The notes beneath the pieces were generated by a model. It saw only the letters and a list, made by a program, of their open reading frames with translations, was not told the origin of the DNA and searched no databases. The position numbers were made by a program, and so were the translations under genes. Source: an uncultured Bacilli bacterium (GTDB taxonomy: Bacteria; Bacillota_I; Bacilli_A; RF39; UBA660). Taken from it: a stretch of DNA of 64,000 nt. Within the stretch, counting starts at the first letter, position 1, and each line of letters opens with the position of its first letter. Below, piece after piece: positions 50,360-58,086 of this stretch. The DNA is taken from contig CAJTZY010000006.1 of NCBI GenBank assembly GCA_910584085.1, positions 1 to 64,000 on the forward strand. Direction: 5' to 3'.

Positions 50360-50391
50360 TGTAGCACTTTCTTTCAAAGGGAAATTGAAAG
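50360..50391 (+). promoter_or_regulatory. late-leader RNA element before the distal tail gene
   Basis: TGTAGCAC, CTTTCAA (50371-50377) pairs perfectly with TTGAAAG (50385-50391) around AGGGAAA. ATG 50403 follows GATGGTGAAGTT. Its upstream part overlaps the promoter of the antisense lipoprotein. Confidence 0.75.
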
Positions 50392-50402
50392 ATGGTGAAG
50401 TT

Positions 50403-50846
50403 ATGATAAAAGAATTTACCAATAATGGATATAGATATGTATTAGCAGGTCCTGTTCTTACTGTATCTAAAGTCAAATTAAATGGAGTAGATATATCAAA
50501 ATATCTGTCAAATCAAACAAAAATATCATGGTATGATGTATCAAAAAATAGTGGTCGTGATGTAACTAATGCAGATGGTACTATGGTTTTAAATGTAATT
50601 AATACTAAGTGGCGAATTGATTTAGTAAGTAGACCATTAACAGAAGATGAACAAGTAGATTTTTATGCAGAAATAATAAAAGCACCAACACTTGGAATAG
50701 ATTTTAAAAATCCATTTACTAAACAATGGCAACATATCGATTGTTATCGTGGCGATAGAGTTGCACAAGCAATGTTACCTTATGTTACACCAGATGGACT
50801 TGTAGAATTATATAATCCAGCTTCACAAGCAGTAATAGAATTGTAG
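50403..50846 (+). CDS. distal tail-region protein, 147 aa
   Basis: Start behind GGTGAAGTT. Contains LTVSKVKLNGVDISKYLSNQ, KISWYDVSKNSGRDVTNADG and RPLTEDEQVDFYAEIIKAP, a small conserved family located after the tape measure gene in Firmicute phages. Likely part of the tail tip. Confidence 0.75.
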   Translation: MIKEFTNNGYRYVLAGPVLTVSKVKLNGVDISKYLSNQTKISWYDVSKNSGRDVTNADGTMVLNVINTKWRIDLVSRPLTEDEQVDFYAEIIKAPTLGIDFKNPFTKQWQHIDCYRGDRVAQAMLPYVTPDGLVELYNPASQAVIEL

Positions 50847-50854
50847 GTGAAGTT

Positions 50855-53800
50855 ATGGCAAGTAATAATTTTATAAATGAATGTAAAAATAGATCAAATG
50901 GTAACAGATTAGGAAAAATCATAGTAGATGGTGTAAATACACCAATTACTAATTCTGATAATTTACAAAAGATAAGCATTGATAGTGGATGTTATGTAGA
51001 TGGAAATATAATTGGTTCAGTATATGCCAAATGTTTAAAAGCAAATTTTATAACAAGCATAGATAATTTATCAAATAAATCTATACAAGCTCAAATTGGT
51101 GTAAAATATGCCAATTTAAGCACAGAATACATCAACATGGGCAAATATACTATTGAACGTCCAAATAACGAAATAACGGCAAATATGAGTCAAATAACGG
51201 CATATGATGATTTATATACAAATTTAGATAAACCTTATGTATGTGGTATAGATTATTTTAGTGGGGATAAGACTGTAAGTGATTTGTATGTAGATGTATG
51301 TAACCAATTAGGATTAACACCAAAAACAACAACATTCATAAATAGCAATATTCCAATATCAAATAATCCATTTACTAATGGTGAGAAAAATAGAACGGTA
51401 TTACAAACAGTTGCCAAAGTATCATGTTCATTTATTGATATAGATGTTGATAACAATAAGATTGATTTATGTTGGTTAAGTTCAACTTTAAATTATACAT
51501 TTAAAAAAAATGATTATGTAAGTGTGGAAGGTGGACAAGTAGTATGTGGTCCAATTAATTGCTTAATAATTAAAAATAGTGTAATTGATGATGAAAATGT
51601 AACCGTTAAAGATGATGCAAGTATAACTCAAAATGGTGAAAATTCAATAATAATTAGTGAAGATTATATATTACATAATGCAGAATTAAGAAATCAAGCA
51701 AAAACAGCAATATGGAATAGAGTTAAAGGAATGAAATATGTAGATTGTAAATTGACTACATATTATGGTAAACCATTTTTAAAACTAGGAAATAAAATAA
51801 GAATTTATACAAGTGAAACAGAATATTTTGATACATATGTATTAAAACATAATTTTACTTATGATGGTTCTTCTACAAGCATTATTGAAAGCCCAGCATT
51901 AACAAAACAAGAGATAAAAACAAAACAAAATGTAGGACTTAAAGAAAAACTATATAAGACACAAATAGATATCGATAAGCAAAATAAAAAAATAGAAGCC
52001 TTAGTAAGTGAAGTAGATGAAAATAGTGAAAGCATAGCCAATTTAGAAATGAAATCAGATGAAATAAGTGCAGAAGTATCAAATAAAGCCGATTTATCAA
52101 CAAATAGTGAGTCTAATAATGCAGTATTAAATTTTGAAAATATAAATGAATCAGAACCAATAGCAATTACAATAAGACCAATAAATGAAGATATTACTTA
52201 TTTATATCCAGCAGATGATTTATATCCATCAGATACTTTGTATATAAAAAATAGAACATTACGATTTACTAATATTACGACTAAAGAAATATTTGATTAT
52301 GAATTACCTGATGATTTACTTTATTATGATGAAAATAATTATGATGAATTTATCTTAGAAAATGGTAAATGCTATATCAATAAAAAAGTAGAACACACAT
52401 CAAAAAATGGTGTAAATAAATTAGCAATAATACCCAGAAAAATAGAGTGTGAATATCCTAATATTGAGCTTACAACAGGTAATTATAAAGTGGAATTGCT
52501 TGGGTATAGTAAAGGTTATATTTATTGCAAAATGATGATTGTAAATGAATATACAAAAAAATTTGCTACTAAGGTTGAATTAAGTGAATCAATAAGAATT
52601 GCTAAAGGCGAAATTGATTTATCGGTTAATAAAAAAATTGAGGGTGTAAATGAAACTATTCAGGAGCAATCAAATACTATAAATCAGAGAATAACAGATA
52701 ATGAGAATACAATTACTTTAGCTGTAAAAAATATCGAAACTACTGTTAAAACTATAGTACCTTATTATTCAATATCCACATCGAATACAACTGCTCCAAC
52801 AAACGGATGGAGTGAAACAGTTCCAATAAGAAATACAAGTCAATTTATATGGAGAAAAGATTTGATTACATATCAAAGTGGCATGACAGAATATACCATA
52901 CCATATATGGTTACTGGTGATAAGGGTGATACTGGGCCTCAAGGTGTTAAAGGTGATAATGGAACTAATGGTGCAAAAGGTGACAAAGGTGACAAAGGAG
53001 ACACAGGAGCAACTGGAACAGGAGTAGATAATATAACACCAGAATATTATTTATCTACATCTAATACTAGCCAAGTTGGAGGCTCATGGGGTACGGCAAT
53101 TCCAGCATATGTAAAGGATAAATATTTATGGACTAGAAATAAGATAGTTTATAAAAATCCTGTATCTACAACATATACTACTCCGATTTTAGATAAAACC
53201 TTTGATATTGAAGCAAAACTTGAATTAAAAATTGGTAAAAATGATAATGACCAAATTGTTTCAATGATTAATGCTAGTGCAAATGAAATAAGTTTAAAAA
53301 GTAATAGATTAACTATTGAATCAACTAATTTTAAATTGACAAAGGAAGGTGTTATTACAGCAACAGCGGGAACTATAGGCGGTTTTACTATAGGTAAAGA
53401 TGAATTGTATTCAAAACATGTTGGAACATATACATTTAAGCAAGCAGATTTAACAAAACTTCAAAATTATTTTATGGGTAGTGGAACATTAACTGATTCC
53501 GAAAAAGCTTTATATGATGTTAATGGAGATGGCAAAGTCGATAATGTTGATTATATAAGGATAAGAAAGGCAATAAACAGTGGAAATCCAACAATGAATG
53601 GAACAGTAGAATTAAGTAGTAAAAACATGTATTCTATGTTGAGAATTAAAGATAATAATGAAAAGATTGTCGTTGATATAGGAATAAATGGTGTTGAAGT
53701 GGATGAAAGAATAACTGCAAATTTCATATCATCTAAGGATGAAATAACTACTAAAGGCTTACGCTCCGAAAATGGAGATGTTTTAGTAGGTATTGATTCT

Positions 53801-54190
53801 GCAGGTAAAAACTTAATTCAGTTAAACAGTTCTAATGGAAATGTAAAATGTATTTCATTAACTCAGACATCTTTAGAATCACAAAAGAAAAATTTTGAAA
53901 AGTTTACTAATGCTCTTGAAGAAGTAGAAAAAACTGATATATATAAATATCATTTAAAGCATGAAAATGACACTGATAAAAAACATTTAGGTTTTGTAAT
54001 AGGAGAAAATTACAATTATTCTAAAGAAATAACTTCAACTGATATAGAAGGTAATGATATTGGTGTAGATACATATTCAATGGTTAGTTTATGTTTACAA
54101 GCAATCAAAGAATTAAATGCTAAGGTAAAAAAGTTAGAAAGTGAAATAGAAATTTTTAAGAAAGGTGATAAAAATGGCGACAAAAATTAA
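50855..54190 (+). CDS. large tail-tip protein with collagen-like, dockerin-like and chaperone-like parts
   Basis: 1111 residues. N-terminal 380 residues: baseplate hub/Tal-like (CSFIDIDVDNNKIDLCWLSS). Then coiled-coil; a collagen-like GXY stretch at about residues 690-724 (GDTGPQGVKGDNGTNGAKGD); another tail module; a dockerin-like EF-hand at about 880-905 (DVNGDGKVDNVDYIRIRKAI); a C-terminal region (about 1005-1111) resembling the S74 intramolecular chaperone (HLGFVIGENYNY, YSMVSLCLQAIKELNAKVKK), which may self-cleave. Probably binds host surface glycans or proteins. Confidence 0.85.
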   Translation: MASNNFINECKNRSNGNRLGKIIVDGVNTPITNSDNLQKISIDSGCYVDGNIIGSVYAKCLKANFITSIDNLSNKSIQAQIGVKYANLSTEYINMGKYTIERPNNEITANMSQITAYDDLYTNLDKPYVCGIDYFSGDKTVSDLYVDVCNQLGLTPKTTTFINSNIPISNNPFTNGEKNRTVLQTVAKVSCSFIDIDVDNNKIDLCWLSSTLNYTFKKNDYVSVEGGQVVCGPINCLIIKNSVIDDENVTVKDDASITQNGENSIIISEDYILHNAELRNQAKTAIWNRVKGMKYVDCKLTTYYGKPFLKLGNKIRIYTSETEYFDTYVLKHNFTYDGSSTSIIESPALTKQEIKTKQNVGLKEKLYKTQIDIDKQNKKIEALVSEVDENSESIANLEMKSDEISAEVSNKADLSTNSESNNAVLNFENINESEPIAITIRPINEDITYLYPADDLYPSDTLYIKNRTLRFTNITTKEIFDYELPDDLLYYDENNYDEFILENGKCYINKKVEHTSKNGVNKLAIIPRKIECEYPNIELTTGNYKVELLGYSKGYIYCKMMIVNEYTKKFATKVELSESIRIAKGEIDLSVNKKIEGVNETIQEQSNTINQRITDNENTITLAVKNIETTVKTIVPYYSISTSNTTAPTNGWSETVPIRNTSQFIWRKDLITYQSGMTEYTIPYMVTGDKGDTGPQGVKGDNGTNGAKGDKGDKGDTGATGTGVDNITPEYYLSTSNTSQVGGSWGTAIPAYVKDKYLWTRNKIVYKNPVSTTYTTPILDKTFDIEAKLELKIGKNDNDQIVSMINASANEISLKSNRLTIESTNFKLTKEGVITATAGTIGGFTIGKDELYSKHVGTYTFKQADLTKLQNYFMGSGTLTDSEKALYDVNGDGKVDNVDYIRIRKAINSGNPTMNGTVELSSKNMYSMLRIKDNNEKIVVDIGINGVEVDERITANFISSKDEITTKGLRSENGDVLVGIDSAGKNLIQLNSSNGNVKCISLTQTSLESQKKNFEKFTNALEEVEKTDIYKYHLKHENDTDKKHLGFVIGENYNYSKEITSTDIEGNDIGVDTYSMVSLCLQAIKELNAKVKKLESEIEIFKKGDKNGDKN

Positions 54191-54359
54191 AACAGTAAAT
54201 CTTGATAAAATAACATTTAAAAATTTACCAGATAAGACAACACCGATTAACGCAACAAATATGAATAAAATTCAAGAGAATACTCAAAAAGCAATTACAG
54301 AATCAATATTAACGGATGATGAGATATTCAATGCACTATTTGAAGAAGTGCAAAATTAA
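54174..54359 (+). CDS. small tail-associated protein, 61 aa
   Basis: Start at the ATG after AAAGGTGATAAAA. Sequence KIKTVNLDKITFKNLPDKTT and PINATNMNKIQENTQKAI matches a common small phage tail-fibre N-terminal type (INATNLNK motif). Ends with an acidic tail. Confidence 0.65.
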   Translation: MATKIKTVNLDKITFKNLPDKTTPINATNMNKIQENTQKAITESILTDDEIFNALFEEVQN

Positions 54360-54405
54360 AGAAAGGAATGAAAAAAATGATAGAAAAAAATAAAAAAATA
54401 TATAT

Positions 54406-54440
54406 GGGGGGGGTATGCTTTATTTAAATTTAAAACATAC
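54406..54440 (+). repeat. G8 tract with adjacent hairpin
   Basis: G8 at 54406-54413, then GTATG-C-TTTA / TAAA-A-CATAC hairpin. Such a G run is striking in this AT-rich DNA. It lies upstream of the tail-tip trio, after a short ATG frame of 16 codons (from 54377). A matching element with G7 lies after the trio. Confidence 0.5.
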
Positions 54441-54508
54441 TCAACTTCAAAAAACTTCCAAAGATTGGAGGTTAAATGTTAGATTAAATTTAAACGAGGT
54501 GGTCAGCA

Positions 54509-54877
54509 ATGACTAAGGTAGTTAAATTTAAGAACGATGTTTGTTTAGATAGCAAAGCAATATGCCACGACGATAATGGAACATTGTTAAATAGTATTAT
54601 TTATAGAGAAAATTTTCTTTTAAGAGATAATGCTCAAACGACATTTAAATTAAAAGATAAAGGAGTGTATTTATTTATAAATTCACATTTTTACAATCGA
54701 AGTTTAATTTTAATAACATTTCTTTATGAAACTGTTAGAGCAGATGTGATTTATAAAAGTATTGACAATGCAGTTCCGGAAATAACATATAATTCAGAAA
54801 CTAAAACAGTAAATTTCAAATCTCTTTCACAGTGTAGGGGATATTTATTCAAAATTGGCAACATTTCTTGTGGATAA
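54509..54877 (+). CDS. tail-tip paralogue 1 (with ribosome site)
   Basis: 122 residues. Shared N-terminus of the trio: VKFKNDVCLDSKAICHDDNG then LLNSI. The rest is beta-rich. ACGAGGTGGTC provides a good ribosome site, unlike the two following genes. Probably a small receptor-binding or tail-tip protein with a common attachment domain and a variable distal part. Confidence 0.7.
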   Translation: MTKVVKFKNDVCLDSKAICHDDNGTLLNSIIYRENFLLRDNAQTTFKLKDKGVYLFINSHFYNRSLILITFLYETVRADVIYKSIDNAVPEITYNSETKTVNFKSLSQCRGYLFKIGNISCG

Positions 54878-54911
54878 TCTAAATAAGCAAAAAAATCTAA
54901 CATAGAAAAAA

Positions 54912-55286
54912 ATGAGTAATTTTAAATTAAAAAATGGTAATTATATTGATGCAACTGGGATTAAATATAATAATAATATATTAAGCGATGTATTAAAAAA
55001 TACAACTAATTTATTTAGTAAAACTAAAACATCAGCAACTGGGACTATAGAATTTAATATTAAAGAAATGGGAACATCAGGAAGAACTATTTACTTTTAC
55101 ATGATTATGAGTATAACTGGTTCTATTATTGCTGGTTTAGCAGCAATAAATAATGGTAATTTGTTTAATCATCCAATTGTTGGAAATGTTAATATAGAAT
55201 ATACAAATAATAGTATATTAAAATTTAGTGGCGTTGGTATATGGCCAGCAATTACACTAATAGGTGGAAATGAAATAATTAGTTAA
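54912..55286 (+). CDS. tail-tip paralogue 2 (no ribosome site seen)
   Basis: 124 residues: FKLKNGNYIDATGIKYNNNI then LSDVLKN, the trio N-terminus, followed by a different beta-rich part. The 20 bases upstream are A-rich with no Shine-Dalgarno. Could be poorly expressed or act as a spare cassette. Confidence 0.6.
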   Translation: MSNFKLKNGNYIDATGIKYNNNILSDVLKNTTNLFSKTKTSATGTIEFNIKEMGTSGRTIYFYMIMSITGSIIAGLAAINNGNLFNHPIVGNVNIEYTNNSILKFSGVGIWPAITLIGGNEIIS

Positions 55287-55326
55287 ATTTATCAATATAA
55301 TTATCATAAAAAATAAAGCAAAATTT

Positions 55327-55782
55327 ATGGCAAATTATAAATTAAAAAATAATAAAAAAATAGATAGTTCGGCAATAATTCATAATAATGAAAATTTAAA
55401 TAATATTTTAAATGGTGAAACACATTATTATACATCACTTAGTAATAGTTTTTTCGATTTCAATAGTGAAATTGTAGAATATGTTGCTAGTTGCTCAATT
55501 GATATTTACGGGAGAGCAATTAAAATAAATTCAATGATTAAATTAAAAGAGAATTATTTTAATACAACTACAAGCGGAAATGTTACTTTATTGACATTTA
55601 AACGATTTAATCCTCCAAGAAACACATTTTTTACCAATGAATTAGGAATAAGTGTGGCTCAATTTGGATTAAAGAATAGTAGATATTCCTATTATAATCA
55701 AAATGACAAAAAAATTTATTTTCAGAAAGGAACTGCAAGTGATGGATATTATTTATTATTGAATTTTATGTATATTGCATAA
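55327..55782 (+). CDS. tail-tip paralogue 3 (no ribosome site seen)
   Basis: 151 residues: YKLKNNKKIDSSAIIHNNEN then LNNILNG, again with a distinct C-terminal part rich in Phe, Tyr and Asn. AAAGCAAAATTT precedes the ATG; no Shine-Dalgarno. Third copy in tandem. Confidence 0.6.
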   Translation: MANYKLKNNKKIDSSAIIHNNENLNNILNGETHYYTSLSNSFFDFNSEIVEYVASCSIDIYGRAIKINSMIKLKENYFNTTTSGNVTLLTFKRFNPPRNTFFTNELGISVAQFGLKNSRYSYYNQNDKKIYFQKGTASDGYYLLLNFMYIA

Positions 55783-55793
55783 TAATTAAGAAT

Positions 55794-55826
55794 TATGTTT
55801 TGGGGGGGAGTAGGGTACAAAACATA
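55794..55826 (+). repeat. G7 tract inside a hairpin after the trio
   Basis: TATGTTTTG / CAAAACATA (9 bp) with a G-rich loop containing G7 (55802-55808) and AGTAGGG. It shares the AAAACATA core with the element at 54406. Confidence 0.5.
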
Positions 55827-55849
55827 AAATAAAAAAAGTAGGTGAAAAA

Positions 55850-56134
55850 ATGGAAGAAAAATATATAATTCAAATGAAAGAAACAGATGATAGATCTAAA
55901 TCTAATACAAAAAGATTAGATGAGCATGATAGAGAAATAGATGAATTAAAAAAAACTTATTCTATAATGGAAAAAATGGATTATAGGATGGGTAAAGTAG
56001 AAAATGCAGTAGAGAGAATAGACAATAAATTAGATAGTACGGATAAAGTAAAAGGCATGAAATGGGACAAGTTCATAGACTATATATTTTATGCTATTCT
56101 TGCGTTTGCATTAATAAAATTAGGATTGAAATAG
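55850..56134 (+). CDS. XhlA-like holin-associated protein
   Basis: 94 residues: N-terminal coiled-coil (KSNTKRLDEHDREIDELKKT ... VENAVERIDNKLDSTDK) and one C-terminal transmembrane helix (FIDYIFYAILAFALIKLGL). Typical of hemolysin XhlA-type proteins that act with holin. AGTAGGTG before the ATG. Confidence 0.8.
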   Translation: MEEKYIIQMKETDDRSKSNTKRLDEHDREIDELKKTYSIMEKMDYRMGKVENAVERIDNKLDSTDKVKGMKWDKFIDYIFYAILAFALIKLGLK

Positions 56135-56146
56135 AGGTGATGATAA

Positions 56147-56320
56147 ATGAAAAAAGCATGGACAGATTTAAAATCATTTATAACAGTGGTAGTAATGTTC
56201 TTGTTTGCTTACTGCATAATAAGACAAATACCAATAGATGAAACATTAAAAAGTGTATTAGCAACTGTAGTAGGCTTCTTTTTGGGAGCAAAATCAGTTA
56301 AAAATAAGGAAGGTGAATAA
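56147..56320 (+). CDS. holin-like small membrane protein, 57 aa
   Basis: AGAGGTGATGATAA before the ATG. Two hydrophobic helices (FITVVVMFLFAYCII; LKSVLATVVGFFLGAKS) and a basic C-terminus. It lies between the XhlA-like and endolysin genes, as expected for a holin. Confidence 0.75.
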   Translation: MKKAWTDLKSFITVVVMFLFAYCIIRQIPIDETLKSVLATVVGFFLGAKSVKNKEGE

Positions 56321-56322
56321 AA

Positions 56323-56619
56323 ATGAATGATAGTTATAAATTTGAAGTTATATGTAAAAATTTGGTAATAGATTATTTTAATAACAATGTAGAAAAAACT
56401 GATAATAAGAAAATTAATATAAAGGATGTCTATGTTGTTTGGATGTGTAAAACATTAAAAAATAGTAAGGCATTATTAAGTACAACAGTTAGCGATGGTA
56501 TGTATTATGAAATCACTTATAATGGGGAAAAAGATGAAATTTATTTTGATGCATATAAAAAATGGGAAAATGTAGTAATTCCAAAAGAAAAATTTAATGA
56601 TGTAGTGGAGAGTGAATAA
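56323..56619 (+). CDS. phage protein of the lysis region, 98 aa
   Basis: AAGGTGAATAAAA before the ATG. Contains KDVYVVWMCKTLKNSKALLS and YYEITYNGEKDEIYFDAYKK, a small conserved Firmicute-phage family (DUF6275-like by memory). Function unknown. Confidence 0.65.
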   Translation: MNDSYKFEVICKNLVIDYFNNNVEKTDNKKINIKDVYVVWMCKTLKNSKALLSTTVSDGMYYEITYNGEKDEIYFDAYKKWENVVIPKEKFNDVVESE

Positions 56620-56620
56620 A

Positions 56621-57304
56621 ATGACTTATGTAGAATTTAAAAATAAATATAATGGTAAAAGGGTTGACTACGATGGCTCATATGGTTCACAATGTTGGGA
56701 TTTAGCTCAATTCTATTTTACAGAAGTTTTAGGATTACCAGCAAGTGTATTATCTGGTTGTGGCTTAGTATCAAATATGCTTTATGGAGAAAAAAGAAAA
56801 CAACTAGATAAATACTTTGATGAGGTTAAAACTACTGAAATGGTACAAGGTGATGTTTGTATTTGGGAATATGGCCATATAGCTATATTTGATAATTGGG
56901 ATGGTAAGCAATGTTATTATTTCTCACAAAATCCTAATCCATCAAAAGTAATGCCATTAACTGGTAATGGACTACATGCTTTCAGATTAAAAGGCAGTAA
57001 ACCAATTTCTGAACAGCAAAGTGATACACAAAGTGAGCCACAATCTAAGAAAAGATACCTAAATTTAAAGCCTAGTGTGTCTTCTTGGAAAGTTTATAAG
57101 ACTAACAAGTATTTTATACCAACTAAGGCAAGTGACGTTAGAGCTAGATTAAATCCACAAAAATTCAACGGTCTTTCATATGAGATACTTGAGGATTACG
57201 GTAACTACCATTTTAAAATTAAAACTGATATGTTTGGATATGTCTATATATCAGGAAATATTGAAAAATATGATTGTACTATTACCGATAAACCTTTATA
57301 TTAA
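56621..57304 (+). CDS. CHAP-domain endolysin
   Basis: 227 residues, ATG at 56621. N-terminal CHAP amidase/endopeptidase: DGSYGSQCWDLAQFY (nucleophile Cys), VCIWEYGHIAIFDNWDGKQ (His), CYYFSQNPNPSK. A linker rich in Ser/Gln follows, then an SH3-like wall-binding part (residues about 150-227, ASDVRARLNPQKFNGLSYEI). It degrades peptidoglycan after holin action. Confidence 0.9.
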   Translation: MTYVEFKNKYNGKRVDYDGSYGSQCWDLAQFYFTEVLGLPASVLSGCGLVSNMLYGEKRKQLDKYFDEVKTTEMVQGDVCIWEYGHIAIFDNWDGKQCYYFSQNPNPSKVMPLTGNGLHAFRLKGSKPISEQQSDTQSEPQSKKRYLNLKPSVSSWKVYKTNKYFIPTKASDVRARLNPQKFNGLSYEILEDYGNYHFKIKTDMFGYVYISGNIEKYDCTITDKPLY

Positions 57305-57308
57305 AATT

Positions 57309-57337
57309 ACTAGGACAAGCTCCTAGTTCTTTTTTTG
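57309..57337 (+). terminator. terminator of the late operon
   Basis: ACTAGG-ACAAGCT-CCTAGT then TCTTTTTTT, just after the endolysin. Confidence 0.85.
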
Positions 57338-57345
57338 TGCTCAAT

Positions 57346-57373
57346 TTGACAAATGTTTTATTTGTGGTATTAT
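57346..57373 (+). promoter_or_regulatory. promoter at the right prophage end
   Basis: TTGACA (57346-57351), 16-bp spacer, TATTAT (57368-57373). Confidence 0.65.
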
Positions 57374-57396
57374 ATACAACCAACGAGGGGGATAAT

Positions 57397-57543
57397 ATGA
57401 AAAATAAGATTGAAAAGAAAGTTAGAAATTTAACACATCAATTAGAATATATTGAAAGGGTATATCCAAAAAGTAGTACTATCCATAAATTAAAATGTAA
57501 AATTTATTATTATAATAAAAAATTATCTAGTCTTTGTGACTAG
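57397..57543 (+). CDS. small basic protein next to attR, 48 aa
   Basis: Start after GAGGGGGATAAT. Basic (MKNKIEKKVRNLTHQLEYIE ... KLKCKIYYYNKK). It has its own promoter after the late terminator, so it may be expressed in the lysogen. An excisionase or small regulator is possible, but there is no HTH signature. Confidence 0.55.
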   Translation: MKNKIEKKVRNLTHQLEYIERVYPKSSTIHKLKCKIYYYNKKLSSLCD

Positions 57544-57547
57544 ATTT

Positions 57548-57574
57548 TTTGGTCTTGTTTTTGGTCTTGTTTTT
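57548..57574. repeat. candidate integrase arm-binding repeats, right
   Basis: Tandem TTTGGTCTTG TTTTTGGTCTTG followed by T run; near-identical to 7378-7404. Confidence 0.55.
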
Positions 57575-57691
57575 GTCCAACATATCACTTATTTTAATAA
57601 ATATTCATAGTACAAAATAAGTTAAATATAGTACATAAGGCCTTTAAAATAAAAGAAAAACCTTATATTTCAAAGGTTTGTTAATTTTATA

Positions 57692-57709
57692 TGGTGCGAG
57701 TGAAGGGAC
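57692..57709 (-). other. attR core
   Basis: 18 bp identical to attL (7300-7317), forming the CCA end, acceptor strand and first T-stem bases of tRNA-Leu. Confidence 0.9.
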
Positions 57710-57776
57710 TTGAACCCCCATGCCTTGCGGCGCTAGATCCTAAGTCTAGTGCGTCTGCCAATTTCGCCACACTCGC
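57692..57776 (-). tRNA. tRNA-Leu (UAG)
   Basis: 85 nt with encoded CCA: acceptor GCGAGTG/CACTCGC, anticodon stem CTAGA/TCTAG with loop CTTAGGA, long variable arm (CGCCGCAAGGCAT), T-arm GGGGG-TTCAAGT-CCCTT. The prophage restores its 3' end, so the gene remains functional. Confidence 0.93.
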
Positions 57777-57785
57777 AAATAAAAA

Positions 57786-57862
57786 TGGTGGATCTTGTAG
57801 GACTCGAACCTACGACCGCCCGGTTATGAGCCGGATGCTCTAACCAACTGAGCTAAAGATCC
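57786..57862 (-). tRNA. tRNA with CAU anticodon, probably Ile2
   Basis: 77 nt with CCA: acceptor GGATCTT/AAGATCC, D-arm AGCTCAGTTGGTTAGAGC, anticodon loop CTCATAA, T-arm GTAGG-TTCGAGT-CCTAC. From memory it is very close to the Bacillus AUA-reading tRNA-Ile2 rather than elongator Met. Confidence 0.88.
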
Positions 57863-58028
57863 ATCAGACTTAATTAATATATCATATATTTTTACAAGTT
57901 GCAATACTTTTTTTAAAAAAAGTTAGAGCATCCGCCAAAAAAAAGTAAAAGAATGTGAAGAAATAGTAAAATAATTTACGTAACTACAATATATTATTCT
58001 AATAAAAATAAAAAATTCTTATATTTTT

Positions 58029-58057
58029 TTGCACTTTCAGAATAATTATGTTATAAT
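58029..58057 (+). promoter_or_regulatory. promoter of the zinc-ribbon protein gene
   Basis: TTGCAC (58029-58034), 17 bp, TATAAT (58052-58057). The stretch 57863-58028 between the tRNAs and this promoter holds nothing else I can support. Confidence 0.75.
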
Positions 58058-58086
58058 TGAATAGAAAAAAATAAGGAGTGGAAAAT

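Larger units (their letters stand above)
7300..57709. mobile_element. complete temperate siphovirus prophage, about 50.4 kb
   Basis: Bounded by an 18-bp direct repeat that matches the 3' end of tRNA-Leu(UAG). The integrase lies next to the left end, followed by repressor, early replication and recombination, terminase, portal, scaffold, capsid, connectors, tail tube, tape measure, tail-tip, holin and endolysin genes. All core siphovirus functions are present and no large gene is visibly broken, so the prophage may be inducible; that is inference. Confidence 0.93.

Noticed and set aside
7300..57709. Alternative genetic code or stop recoding in the phage
   Set aside because: TAA, TAG and TGA all end well-formed overlapping genes; the single in-frame TAA at 13701 is better explained as a mutation.
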